The notes under the pieces: model-generated
What the model was told of the DNA's origin: nothing
What the model saw: only the letters and a program-made list of their open reading frames with translations
Databases searched by the model: none
Program-made: the position numbers and the translations under genes
In this document: one piece after another, positions 42,350 to 52,800 of the stretch
Position numbering within the stretch: position 1 is the first letter of the stretch
How the letters are laid out: every line of letters begins with the position of its first letter
Origin: Branchiostoma floridae
Lineage: Eukaryota > Chordata > Leptocardii > Amphioxiformes > Branchiostomatidae
Assembly (NCBI RefSeq): GCF_000003815.2
Contig: NC_049984.1
Span: forward strand, 27,009,424 to 27,073,423
Reading direction: 5' to 3'
Length of the DNA stretch: 64,000 nt

Positions 42350-43740
42350 GTTTAAACACAGTACAATAATGATGATGAATGTGTTAAGTAACGAAATGTA
42401 AGTAAGTAATGTTCTTTTCTCAGCGTGTTGGTGGCACGCAAAGAAAAAGTAAGTGGTGACGCGGGCATGTCGAAATGCCATGTCCCGGAATTCCCGGAAA
42501 TTCAGTGCTTTCAAAGATTCATTTGGTTGAGAAGTGTCCGATACCTTAAAAGATGTATGCTGCTATAACTTTAAAAAATACTGATTGAAATCTGTGCGAT
42601 TACTAATGGACCGATCTTGAAGCCCCATCCCGTTTGATCATGTCCTATTTCGAACACCTAGTCAAAAACTGCGCTTGTCGGACAGTTTAACTTTCTTTTG
42701 ACCTGAAATGCTCTCAGACCGGGCCGACAAAAATGTGCTGCCTTCTTTGTTTAATTGCTACATCCACTTGATACAATTGTTTGAGGAGGAGGCGGGTATA
42801 GTTGCGGTAAGGTCGTTTTAATTTCAGTCAAAGCGGAAGCGAGAAGCACCGCATAGCATTGCCTTGTTGGTGGGCAGGAGTGCCCGGTTTCTGGCTTGTG
42901 GTCATTACATGTGAAAACCAGGGTACATATATCTGTGACAGGGTTTCTACTGCGTTTGTTGCATGCAAAACAGCTGCATGCATGCTCATGATAAAAACGA
43001 AATCAAGAAAAAAACAGCTCGGGCACTCGTGGAGAGGGAGCTTGTATTACACACCAACTAAAAGGACCCTTCTAGTTGGGTCTGCTAGTGTCGTATACAT
43101 ACCCTGCTCTGCACGTGCATCCTGCCCACCAATGTAATGCTATGCAGTGGCTCTCCCTCCTAAAACAACTATACTTGGTGGGTGTTATCTTCAACAAAGA
43201 ATGGTATAGCAATTTTTATAGCCATTTGTGTCCAATGGGGCTGTTTTTGACAGAGCTGTTCGAAATACGGGGTTCTACCTGATTCTATTTGAGCGATATG
43301 GCGTTCGATCGAGGTCGGTCCATTACTGACATTTACTGCCTGACTCTCCCATGTTTCGAAATTTGAAATATTTTTGTTCATTTCAGTGGAAAGAAGCAAG
43401 AAACTCCAGCTACACTCCGGCAGCTACACTTACCTACACACCACCAGCTAGGCCCAGAAGCTTTATGCTGCTTTATAACTGCTAAATGATGGTTCTGTAG
43501 GAACCAGTGACATCCCTATGGCCCAGTGGAGTCCCTATCAGCACCAGGCCCAACCCCACGCCCAGTACAGGCCAAAACCTGTTTCGGCATCAGTGGGATC
43601 CGGCCTGCAAGCCGTATACCCGCTAAATAGAGAGTTTGCTAACGATTTGCCGTTTTGTTGTGTTACGGTTTAAGAGTTTTGATATTTACTCTATACGAAG
43701 TTGTTGCAACAATACGTCTCTATCTTATTGAAATTAGATA
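42350..43740. other. No gene confirmed; proline-rich exon-like blocks at the end
   Basis: The block after tcatttcag (43387) reads SSYTPAATLTYTPPARPRSF. That after tctgtag (about 43500) reads GTSDIPMAQWSPYQHQ. They could be exons of a proline-rich protein but lack downstream donors. The rest is featureless. Confidence 0.3.
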
Positions 43741-43752
43741 TTTCATTGCAGC

Positions 43753-44216
43753 TTCACAAATATCAATGTAGGCTTTCCAGCAAGTGTACACGATGCCAGA
43801 GTCTTGCGTAATTCTGACGTCAGGCTGTGCTATATGCAACTGCTGAAGGTCAGCTCAGGGAACATATCCAAAGTTGTCCATGCTGTCCTCGACAACCTTC
43901 TGAAGATCAAGGTGAAATTGGAAGACCGTCCGACTTGAGGCAAATCTTGCTGCGTCTATACATGTTGAAGTTGCCTTAAGCTTACTTAAGGCTGGCACGC
44001 TTTACAGTGATGAGACGACCAGTGACGGCAGCAAGGTCTGCAACTTTCAAGCAAATACAGCCAAGTTCAAGACCCAGACAATGGGATGTGTTGAGGTCCC
44101 CGGTGGCGAGTCAGCAGAGCAGTTGAAAGCGTTGGGGTTTGTACTGAAGAAAGTGGCTATACCCACATCTCCTCCTGACGGTACAGACAAGAAAACTAAA
44201 AAGCTGCTGGCACAAG
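43753..44216 (+). pseudogene. Harbinger / family X chimeric fragment
   Basis: A plus-strand frame opens with FTNINVGFPASVHDARVLRN, the motif after the second aspartate of PIF/Harbinger transposases (usually 'VGWPGSVHDARVF'). Without a stop it continues into YMQLLKVSSGNISKVVHAVL, DNLLKIKV, which fits the N-terminal part of family X. After stops and a frame change TLYSDETTSDGSKVCNFQAN, MGCVEVPGGESAEQ resemble the DGTSK...SGDA region of the 48-kb copy. It ends at an AAG|GTAAGA donor. The join of the two families is direct. Confidence 0.6.
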
Positions 44217-44337
44217 GTAAGAAGCTCAAATCTCAAAGATTGGGATCTGCAATGCAAAGTTCTGCAAACACTCAAGGCGATAGCCCGGCAGACCGGAGAG
44301 AAACCGGACAACCATGTTAATGTGTGTTTTTCATGTT

Positions 44338-44441
44338 AGTCAGTGATTTTCGACAGCTTCTTTCTCGCATGATTCCCATTGTTAAGAATATGCAGTGTAA
44401 ATACCGCAATGTGGCCCGCATGCCAACAGGATGCGTCAATG
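44338..44441 (+). CDS. Short exon with good splice sites (unrecognised)
   Basis: Between ttcatgttag and GAG|GTGAGT the frame reads SDFRQLLSRMIPIVKNMQCK then YRNVARMPTGCVNE. Coding-like. It lies just upstream of the endonuclease fragment and may be part of that gene. Confidence 0.4.
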
Positions 44442-44559
44442 AGGTGAGTTTTTTCGCAACTTTTTCATACTTGATACCCTTAGACAAGACAGGGAGAGTA
44501 CAAGGACACATGTTGGGTTAGTTGAAAACCAGTTAATTCAAAGTATACAAGATTTCGGC

Positions 44560-44907
44560 TGTTTTGGTTGGATGGTAGGAATACAAAGAAAGATTTTGGC
44601 TAAAATACGTACAGATCCTGAATCAACATGTTTGCATTGGACAGGAGGGAGGAATCGAAGTCGGCTAGGTCACCCTACGGAGCGATTAACATCTCATGGT
44701 TCCCAAACACGCTTGCCTTTGCATAGAGTGGCTTACATGGGCCACTCTGGCAAGCTACACATTGAGGGAACTCTACAAATCTCTCTTTGTCATGATCCTC
44801 TCTGTGTAACTTGTCAACATCTATCTTTGGAGCCGCAGTCAGTCAACAACGAAAGAATGGTCTGCCGACGCTTTTTTCATTGTCTGGTGACTGTGAACGT
44901 AATTTGA
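44560..44907 (+). CDS. His-Me finger (HNH-like) endonuclease fragment
   Basis: The plus strand reads STCLHWTGGRNRSRLG, then LPLHRVAYMGHSGKL, then ISLCHDPLCVTCQHLSLEPQ and SVNNERMVCR. The order 'C..WTG...YG', 'HR..Y....G', 'SHLCHN.LC.NP.HL.LE....NN.R..C' is the zinc-binding loop region of His-Me finger homing-type endonucleases (Pfam zf-His_Me_endon). The catalytic histidine and zinc-binding Cys/His positions are largely kept, but the 'SHLCH' histidine is changed to SLCH. Such domains occur in transposon-borne genes of invertebrates. It is a single open fragment, without a proven start or end. Confidence 0.62.
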   Translation, partial: CFGWMVGIQRKILAKIRTDPESTCLHWTGGRNRSRLGHPTERLTSHGSQTRLPLHRVAYMGHSGKLHIEGTLQISLCHDPLCVTCQHLSLEPQSVNNERMVCRRFFHCLVTVNVI

Positions 44908-45008
44908 TGTGAGCAAGATAACCAAAACTTTGGTTGAGTAAGTAACTAAATACTGTGCCACCATGGTCAATTTTACTGGCCACTAACATCTTTCTTTTCT
45001 CCAGTTCC

Positions 45009-45382
45009 CTCTTAGGCTCCTTTTCAAAAATGAAACTGATTCTAGAGACCTTGTTGATATCGTTCGGCATATGCAGAGAGATTAAGTGTACTCAACCAAT
45101 AAAGGCACAGGCACAGGTGCGGGCATAAACAGTTGCGAATGTCTTCGGTACGGCTGTTTGTGCCTGAAAATGAATCGTACCCCAAGGCCTGGAAGGGGTT
45201 CACACTTTCTCAAACATGTCAAATCGGAACAAAAGCTACAACAAGTCTGGGAAAGGGGAAGACGGATGGTTGATAAAACAGGTTGTACGTCACGTACTCA
45301 TCTACCTGCAGTACAGGACAACCTGGAGTCAAGAGACAAGATCGCTTACATGATGCAGAGGAACGGCCAGACGCGCCGCTAA
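45009..45382 (+). CDS. Possible exon(s) downstream of the endonuclease
   Basis: After ctttcttttctccag the frame reads FPLRLLFKNETDSRDLVDIV then RHMQRD and a stop (45009-45083). A further frame at 45086-45382 holds SCECLRYGCLCLKMNRTPRP and QRNGQTRR. The cysteine cluster C-x-C-x5-C-x-C is notable but unassigned. Confidence 0.28.
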
Positions 45383-45586
45383 CGGGAAGATAGAAAAAAA
45401 AGGTATGATAAGGTATGGTTTTAGGCGTTTTTGTCGGGCTCTCTATTTTGTAGCCTTTTATCTATATCCGATGACCAAATCTATAACTGTCATGTTCCTA
45501 TTTCTGCGAAATTTGATATTGCTAAAAGAACCGTTCATAACGAGACACAACAATTATAACAAAAACAATCAGGGTGTAAGAAAATC

Positions 45587-46006
45587 GTGAGTCCATGGGT
45601 GCAAAGTAGAAAACAAAAAAACGCATCAAAAACAGTTGGTCTTGTCGATCGCGAGATCTGGTCAGAAAGCCAGCGGAGCAGCCACTGGTGGGACATTGTT
45701 GCACTGCCTACATTCTGTGACCAGGATTGGTACAGCCGATTTCGGCTACGTAGGGGCACTTTTGAACGTCTACTTGAAGAACTGCGACCGACAATTGAGA
45801 GAAAGAACACTCTGATGCGCGACGCCATTAATGCAGAAAAAAGACTTGCCGTCACGCTGTACTGGCTGGTGTCGGGTGACTTGTTTCGCACTGTCGCCGA
45901 TCTTTTTGGCATAAGTGAAGGGTCGGTTTGTCTAACTGTTCATGATGTATGTAAAGCCATCGTGGAAGTTACTGCCCCAGTACATCAATTTTTGTACTCA
46001 AACTGA
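45587..46006 (+). pseudogene. PIF/Harbinger transposase N-terminal half
   Basis: An open frame of 139 codons on the plus strand (first codon GTG, no ATG at the head, so probably an internal exon) contains RSSHWWDIVALPTFCDQDWY, SRFRLRRGTFERLLEELRP, RLAVTLYWLVSGDLFRTVAD and LFGISEGSVCLTVHDVCKAI. These are the N-terminal helices and the helix-turn-helix-like segment typical of HARBI1-like transposases. The DDE core is not found downstream in frame. Thus a truncated element, or the rest lies in exons too decayed to see. Confidence 0.78.
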
Positions 46007-46439
46007 ACAAGAAGACTCTTGATATGTTTTTTACCCTAACACCTGCTATTAGGTGGGTGGCTGGGCGCCTAGAAACGGACAGGAAAGCTGTATGTCCGGG
46101 GTGTCGCAAGTCGTCAATGATCAGACCAATGCTTTTTATCTCAGTCAGTGGATCCTGGATCACTCTTCAACACAATGTTGTACAAATAACATTTTTGTTT
46201 CGTGCAAAATTCAAAGCCATATATGAGTGATTTGAAGTGCACAATTCAGGCCCACCATGTAACATTTACTCTGGAGATCTTGACAAGTTGAAGGCCAGAG
46301 GCATTACTATGGCCTACTAAACATAATGTATGGATAGATTTTTGGCCGTTCTATCTGAAACACATGAGGTACATATAAATGGACCTTTGCAACTATAGTG
46401 TTACTCAGCTTTTCACCTTCCATCGTAAGTCAAACTTCC

Positions 46440-46610
46440 TTCATAAAGGCCGTTTCGATCCCATGAAGCAATTCACCACACCGAGTACGAGGAGGAGGAC
46501 GCCGATTTGGACAAAGACGAGATAGCTAAGGCGATCTCGGCAGCGCTAGTTCTGCTCGGCAACGCAAGCTTCTCTATGTCCCTACAGCGCAGCCCCCTCA
46601 GCATCTGCAT
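46440..46610 (+). pseudogene. DIRS/gag-like scrap (LLGNA motif)
   Basis: The plus strand reads EYEEEDADLDKDEIAKAISA then ALVLLGNASFSMSLQRS. An acidic stretch followed by 'AL.LLGNA...S..RR' is found in the first gene of DIRS-type and related retroelements of invertebrates. A stop follows. Confidence 0.4.
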
Positions 46611-46654
46611 CTGAGAACAGCGCAGCCCTGTCAGCGATCTTATAGAAATGTCTT

Positions 46655-46905
46655 TGTCACTGAATGTTAATGACCATGTTCTTGTAAGATATGGCTGTCT
46701 TGAAATACCAGCTGTAATTGTACGGGTGAGGAAGCTGGACTTGCCGTTAGATACTTTGAAAGTGTTGGTGGTTCAAGTTCAGCGTTGTATTCTGCACAAG
46801 ACCATGAATATGAGGTGCTGAAAGATGATCTCATCAGAAATCTTACAGCACCTACAATGGAGTTACGTGGCACTCGTGTGTACTTTAAGTTTGCTGATGT
46901 ATAGT
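46655..46905 (+). pseudogene. Transposon-type C-terminal domain fragment
   Basis: The plus-strand frames read LNVNDHVLVRYGCLEIPAV, and, after a shift, VRYFESVGGSSSALYSAQ, VLKDDLIRNLTAPTMELRGT and RVYFKFADV with a stop. 'V.YF...G..Y.L.E.D.YDV...DI...L..P.....G.YVF' is a common C-terminal module of uncharacterised transposon-linked proteins. Broken by one frameshift. Confidence 0.4.
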
Positions 46906-46909
46906 CAAA

Positions 46910-47735
46910 TCTGTATATTATTAGACCCTTTGTTCTCCATTGAGTAAACATAATCATTGCTACAATGTATGCATCTGCTATGTCATAGTATGTGTAATAT
47001 GGCATTGATAAGTGTAGTTATAGTATGTTTATCACTAAGACAGTCACATTTCTTTATTTTGTTTTGTAATCATTGCTACAATATGTAAAATCGGCCCCGC
47101 CAATCCAACCCAAGTACCAGTCTATCTCTGAGGATAACAGAGACCGGGAGACCAGAAACTTTTCATAACTGCAGAGGACTCTCTCAGATATCACGAGCAC
47201 GCCCAACAGTGCCGGGAGCAGCAGAAGATGCAGGTGCACACGGGTATCACCACAATGCGAAAAGGACACGGCTTCATGTGGACGTCATTGTCTCTCGCGT
47301 TGTTGCGGCAGGGCGGGTTTGAAAGACAGAATTGTAGCAAGACAAACTTTTATAATCCCACAATACGTCAAAGAAACCAGAACAGGAGGCTTTAAGGGCG
47401 ACTGTATGGGGTATAAATCCAACACTTCTGTGACCATACACTTGTGTCAGTCAGACTGTAAGTGTGCTACCTGAAATACTTTCATCTTGTCATCTTTTGA
47501 AGAAAGGAAGCAAAAAATCCATACTCCTTTCCTCAGTTTAAACCCCAAATCCTGGGAAAAAGAGACCGTCAGAAAATGAGACATGGCGCTCTCAGGTGCT
47601 ACCGTTTAGATATCAGATGTGTTAATTTAAGGCACCTGTCATTCGGTCCTAAAGAGAAACATTCGGTCCAGAGATAAGGGAGGTAAGCATTCCAGACGTG
47701 GGCTCAAGTGAAAAATAGGCGAATACGGCATTAAG
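46910..47735. other. No gene seen
   Basis: AT-rich then mixed sequence, no exon with family resemblance. Confidence 0.4.
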
Positions 47736-47739
47736 TAGT

Positions 47740-47935
47740 GAGTTCGGTGTGTGGACAGACGAGGAGAGACGCGCACACTTGGCTATATTCGCGGGCACAG
47801 AAATCCAGAAGGAGTTTAAAGGATGCAAGTCCCTGACACTGTGCAAGACTGCACTAGATCTGTGGAAATGGTGGCTGACCTCAGCCAACAGGTGTGACAA
47901 CTCAGGTACATCCTGCGCACCCAGTTGTTGCTGAG
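47740..47935 (+). pseudogene. Possible Myb/SANT-like fragment
   Basis: The plus strand reads VWTDEERRAHLAIFAGTEIQ then KEFKGCKS. W-T-D-E-E-x-x-A-x-x-A-I-F/W-x-x-x-x-I-Q fits the first helices of the trihelix Myb/SANT-like domain. The remaining helices are not recognisable. It may be a separate Harbinger scrap or the 5' part of the adjoining family X copy. Confidence 0.35.
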
Positions 47936-48063
47936 TTTTCTGTCTACCATAGAGAGTACGGCAAGCTGTGGGGAGTTTAGTGAAGCTGAGAGTCGAGGCA
48001 CAACTTTCGGAACTACAAAAAAAACAGGTCAAGTCTCTGCAGGACTCAAGGTGAAAGCTTGAG

Positions 48064-49469
48064 TTGAAACTCGAGAAGATGGCAGCCGAGAAAGAGAGAG
48101 TACAAGTTGATCTTGAGGCGACTGTTGAACATTTGACTGAGAAGCTAAAAGATCTCAAAACAGAGAACACTGAGTTGAAGGAAATCCAAGCCCTCATGGA
48201 GACGAAAACTGTCACCTCATTTCAGGATGGAAAGTACAATGACGAGATTAGAGAAGTTGTGATAACTCTGTTGACGTCAGGGGTGTCAATGAGTAAATTT
48301 GATGGCGTCATTCGAACCGCCCTGGAAAGCTTGGCCAACATGACAGTACATCGCCTTCCCAGTCGTGGACTTCAGTCAAGGCTTTTAGTGGAAGCCGATA
48401 TCCTGGCGAAGTGTCAGGTAGCGGAAGCCCTCCTTTCTGGAGAAGAACAGAACAAGAGGAATTGCCTGCATCAAGATGGCACATCGAAATTTTTCAAAAA
48501 ATATCAGACCTTTGACGAGACTCTACCATCTGGAAGGGCACTGACAATGAGTATGTCAGAAATCCCAAGTGGAGACGCCGCTGGTATAACAGCAAGCTTC
48601 AAGGAGTCATGTAGAGAGCTGGCTGAAGTGTTATGCAGTCCTGGTGAGGATGTTGCAAAGAAAACAGCGCAGATTGTGACATCCTTCACAACAACGTCTG
48701 ATCGTGGCGCAACGAACCCACTGTTCAATGAGCAGCTACAAGACATGCGCAGGGAGCTGCTTCCCGTAGTAGAAGACAACTGGGACTCCCTGACAGATGA
48801 AGTTAAAGATGAACTTTCAAAGATGTGCAATTATTACTTTTGCAAGATGCACCTGTTGGTCAACTTTGGTGCAGAGGCTAATAGTACTCTGAAAGTCTTT
48901 GAAGATGCTGTGTCGGAAGGGAAAATCCCCTGGCATTTTCACAGCAGGGAGAGTCGGGTGCTGGAAGGTTAATCAGGACAGCATGTAATGCTTTTACAGA
49001 TCACGGCAACGAGAAGTCAGGTTTCCCGCACTACTTCCAAACGCACATGTTCCATCATTACCATGAAGAAAAGAACCATATGGTTACCTTTCGTGGGAAC
49101 AGATTCAACATAATCTTCTACAACGGTGCAGCAGTCTACCCTCACCACAAGCACATCACAAGCTTTGTGTCCTCTTGGCCAGACCCGAATGGCCTGTTGA
49201 AAGCCGTGAAGGCTGATGCCAAACAAAAAGTCTACCTTGCTGGGGTTCGCGCCTTATTAGGAATACTGGACAAGACAGTGACAGGGCCAGTCTTCCGCTT
49301 ACTTGGGTTGGTGAAAGCAGTGCTGGACATAAGCGTTCATCTGCATCAAATGCAGCTGTCCCTGGATTCAGCACAGACCCACAGATCCTTCCATGACATT
49401 ATGGACACCGTGACGGCCAGGAAACCACCACCCTACTATCAAACAGTGATGGCTGGCAAACATCACTAA
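48064..49469 (+). pseudogene. Family X putative transposase, best copy (one frameshift)
   Basis: Two plus-strand frames (48064-48972 and frame -1 from about 48945 to 49469) form a nearly complete protein of about 450 residues. An N-terminal coiled coil starts at ATG 48079, though coding-like sequence extends upstream across a TGA at 48051. The core contains HRLPSRGLQSRL, QDGTSKFFKKYQTFDE, ITASFKESCRELAEVL, SDRGATNPLFNEQLQDM and YFCKMHLLVNFG. After the shift come RLIRTACNAFTDHGNEKSG, VTFRGNRFNIIFYNGAAVYP and VKAVLDISVHLHQMQLSLDS. I know proteins of this design from many marine invertebrate genomes as uncharacterised multi-copy genes. Conserved D (DGTSK), D (SDR) and H/E positions suggest a DDE-like nuclease, but this is inference. 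Confidence 0.7.
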
Positions 49470-49474
49470 GGTCT

Positions 49475-50270
49475 GCTCTATGTCTGTCAGTGTTCAATTA
49501 CTTGTACCAAGGAGATTTACAAATAGTTTTACTTTGGGCCTACACTTATGTCTATTCTTTTTGTTCCACAGCGATTAGGGAATTTACGAATATGTATTGT
49601 TATGCTATGATGACACAGTCAATGTTTTCGTTAAGTCTAGGAAATTTCATGTACAACGAAATAACCTCCTTGGTATTGTATGATAGATGTCATATGCTAT
49701 GATCACACAGAACATGGTTAAGATAACAACATTTCTGTAACATGATTTTTTTTAATACAACAATGTAGCAAATACAGATTAAGGCCTTTTGAAAGCTATA
49801 TACATGTGGCATTCCTGCTTTAAACGGTTGAAGAAACTTAAATACTGGAATTGCGATGTAGCATTGCAGTCATACAACCACATCACCAACAGATATTACA
49901 CCACTTTATCGAACAAAAGCAAGGCTCAACTTCCTGCATGACAACTGTAGGAGAATGGCAATTCCATTCATCAGTGGACAATCAAGATGTGATAGAACAA
50001 GTGACTGTATCACAGTTTTTAATATATCTCCGGGAAAGAAGGTTTTGTATTTTCTTAATGAGTACCAGCCATTTTAGTCCCAGGATAGATGCTGGTCAAC
50101 TGTGAAGCAGCAAGACTGCTTGTCTTACTTGTATGATGTTCCTGCCTCCCACACTTAGCTTAATATTTCCAAATTTATGGGAATAATATACTTATAGGAA
50201 GCCACCACAAACTGCACAACCCTGAATTAAGGCTGTCTCTAGACATCAAATCCTTTCTCCGTCGTTACTT
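49475..50270. other. No gene seen
   Basis: AT-rich sequence between the family X copy and the next exon. Confidence 0.45.
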
Positions 50271-50273
50271 TTC

Positions 50274-50583
50274 AGGGGATGAGGAGTGGCAGTTCTTAAA
50301 AGTTGTAGGGAACAACAACCTGCAGCCTATCTTCGGACGGGTGGAGCCAGGAGACTACTGGAGCTGGCATCACGGCCAACACTAATGTCAACATTAGGAG
50401 GTGCAGCCCCTGGCACAGCCCCAACCGCCTACCCAGGGACAGCCCCAGGCACAGCCCCTGGAGGCACAGCCCCAGCCCCCCACCCAGGGACAGCCCCCGG
50501 CACATGATGGAGAGTCAACAGATGAGGCAGGGAAGGCAGAGATGACGAAGGCGAAGAAGAAGATGACGAGCAGGAGAGACAGG
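50274..50583 (+). CDS. Exon(s) with PQ-rich repeats (unrecognised gene)
   Basis: After ttacttttcag the frame reads DEEWQFLKVVGNNNLQPIFG then EPGDYWSWHHG and hits a stop. The next frame from about 50400 reads QPLAQPQPPTQGQPQAQPLE in degenerate repeats, then DEAGKAEMTKAKKKMTSRRD to a GTATGT donor within GAGACAGGGTATGT. The stop between the parts means a frameshift, or two exons with an unseen short intron. Confidence 0.35.
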
Positions 50584-50785
50584 GTATGTACATTTACCTT
50601 CTTGCATGTAGTGAAGGAAGAGATAAGAATTAAAATTAACGGGTGGGGGATTGTTCATGTCCACATTTTTGAGCAGCTTCTTTCTCTTTCAAGTATTGCA
50701 CTCAGACTAAATTTGAAATTAAAAAAAGTCAGATATGAAAACAAAGGCTTTGAAAGAAGTTTTGCCTTGCTGCAATATCTTGTTG

Positions 50786-51152
50786 GGCACAACCCAGTTT
50801 CAACCTCAAGGTAAGCAGCTTGCTACTTAGTTTCGGAGACAGTGTCTTGCAGGTGCACTGTCGCCCTGTGCACTAAGAATTAAAATCAACTTAGTAACAC
50901 CCAGCCTGAGTATCAGCCTGTCTAATTTTTCGAATACCTACTAATGTTACCCAATTTGTATGGGAATCTCCAAGCAGATCTTGCAGATCACAAGATAGTA
51001 TCAAACTGACCAAGGAGTGTAGCCAGCTAAAGGGGTGTACATCAACCAGCCAAGGGATGTACCCTTGGCTGGCTACACTCCAGGCCTGCACAACACTGTC
51101 TCAGAAACTAAGTAGCATGCTGCTTACCTTGAGGTTGAAGATGGGTTGTGCC
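50786..51152. mobile_element. Foldback MITE with ~60-bp terminal inverted repeats
   Basis: GGCACAACCCAGTTTCAACC-TCAAGGTAAGCAGC...TACTTAGTTTC at 50786-50853 is matched, inverted and about 90 % identical, at 51091-51152. The interior holds a second hairpin, CCAGCCAAGGG-ATGTA-CCCTTGGCTGG at about 51037-51064, nested in GGAGTGTAGCC/GGCTACACTCC. Confidence 0.8.
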
Positions 51153-51241
51153 AAGACGGAACCCTAGTAAAATAATTACAGCCTAGTCCTACGGGCAATG
51201 TATCCCCCTTTGCTTAACATTCCTTTTTTTATGCTACTCAG

Positions 51242-51479
51242 CTATTCAAGTCCAGGCTGCGTGTCGCGCTGGAGCTGCTCAATGAGGAGGAGTATGGAGT
51301 TCTTCCAACACTCAGGACCAATGTACATGTCGGACGAAGAAAATGACGAGGAAGACAAGACGGTCGTCTGGGTAAAACCACCTCAGTGGCGGGCACCCAG
51401 ACTGACCGACATGGTGTTAAGGTGCCACTTCCAATCATGGAGGCAGCAGGAGGCTCGAGGGGCATCAGGCACCCATGGT
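51242..51479 (+). pseudogene. Exon of transposon-linked gene, frameshifted
   Basis: After atgctactcag the frame reads LFKSRLRVALELLNEEEYGV and then a stop. One base over it reads PMYMSDEENDEEDKTVVWVK then PPQWRAPRLTDMVLRC. An acidic 'YMSDEE.DEED' followed by 'VK...WRS.RL' is a module of many uncharacterised invertebrate transposon-linked proteins. One frameshift lies near 51300. The 3' part (51420-51650) is duplicated at 52740-52975. Confidence 0.45.
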
Positions 51480-51650
51480 AATCCCTTCCAAAGCTCAGTC
51501 ATACAGATGAAGCACAGAAGAAATGCAGGAGAAACACACCAGGCAAAAGAAGAGCTATTTCCTGTGTGTATCTTGCTTTTTTTCCCCAGTCAGAGAGCTT
51601 CTAATGTTTGTTTAAGAGGACATACAACGGACAACTTTCCTTCTTAGTCA
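51420..51650 (+). repeat. ~225-bp duplication (pair with 52740-52975)
   Basis: From TGCCACTTCCAATCATGGAG to ACGGACAACTTTCCTT the two blocks are almost identical, differing at a handful of bases. The duplication includes the exon with GGSRGIRHP and its CATG|GTAATC donor. Confidence 0.88.
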
Positions 51651-51659
51651 AGGTTCCTT

Positions 51660-52235
51660 CTTAGTCAAGGTAATCTCAGTCCAGTACATGATACAAAGCA
51701 AAATAAACTTTGAAAACTTGAACTTGTGTCTTCTGTCCTTTTTCATAGTATGTACACAACCATGTACAATAGGTCATAGAGAAAGTTGAGGACGATAAAT
51801 GATATAATGCCAGTCACTTTGTGTTTGTTCCACAAACCTGTTCCCTATGACTTTACTTCATGAGGAAGCTCTGCCTAAAAATGAAAAACATGAGTCCAAT
51901 AGAATAGATATGATATGGACAGACATGTTCCTGGATCTAACATAGTGCTAAATCAAAACTTGACAATCAATCAATCGTACATATTGACAAATGCATTCTC
52001 ATGTGGCTTGGCAAGAACCCGCAATATCTTGTACAATAATTTGTTTTTTTTATGCCAATGAAGATTTGAGTCAGACTTTCCTTTTTTTTTAACTAGGTAC
52101 TTGTATGTTGCATATGTATATAATAAAAATGTATGTGTGTATAGATATAACATCTAAATATAGTAATATATTGTGAGGCATCTGTGCTTGTGTTATGATA
52201 CACGCTACTAACATTTGCCATTTTATTTCCGCATA
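51660..52235. other. AT-rich, no gene
   Basis: Intron-like sequence between the duplicated blocks. Confidence 0.5.
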
Positions 52236-52238
52236 CAG

Positions 52239-52502
52239 ATCCAACCCCTAACAAAGATGAAGAAGAGGCTATCCAACAAGAAGCCACGAATGACTGGGCC
52301 ATGGAAAAGGACTCTTGAGCGTCGTAGTGAAGAGGCTACACATTCCAATGAAGATGGGAACAACCCTGACAATGAGAACTCGCCACCCCACGACACCACT
52401 GACTCAGATGGAGACCATGACACCACTGACTCAGACGGAGACCACGACACCACTGGATCAGATGTAGACAACTCTGCCCCCAGGTCTACTGGGGCAAAAA
52501 AG
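52239..52502 (+). CDS. Exon with DTTDSDGDH repeats ending STGAKK
   Basis: Eighty-eight codons in phase 0 between tccgcatacag and AAG|GTAAGA. It reads IQPLTKMKKRLSNKKPRMTG, then SNEDGNNPDNENSPPHDTTD, three copies of the 9-residue DTTDSDGDH unit, and ends RSTGAKK. Basic start, acidic repeat. It shares the last residues, donor and following intron with the cassette at 41.6 kb. Confidence 0.55.
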
Positions 52503-52719
52503 GTAAGATATTATCTATACTTACTGAGATATGTGAGTACTGTATTTTTCTCAGACTCTAATATAATTCCAATAGGCAAGATGGACTGTCCACCATTGTA
52601 TTTTTGTATGGCTAGTTACAGATATTGTTTTAGATAATTAACACTTTGTATTTTCACACTAAAAGTAGAATGCTTGTCAAAATTGACTGCTCATAAGTTG
52701 TATTATACCCTTGTCTAGC

Positions 52720-52800
52720 CATGCAAGACCTCGCCACTTCCAACTCCGCCACTTCCAATCATGGAGGCAGCAGGAGGCTCGAGGGGCATCAGGCACCCAT
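52720..52800 (+). CDS. Cassette exon PCKTSPLP (paralogue of 41897-41957)
   Basis: Between cttgtctag and CATG|GTAATC, in phase 0 with the preceding STGAKK exon, encoding PCKTSPLPTPPLPIMEAAGG then SRGIRHPW. Confidence 0.5.

Noticed and set aside
47649-48215. 188-codon minus-strand frame
   Set aside because: It overlaps the coiled-coil start of the family X copy on the other strand. Serine-rich antisense of charged coiled coil is a common artefact.
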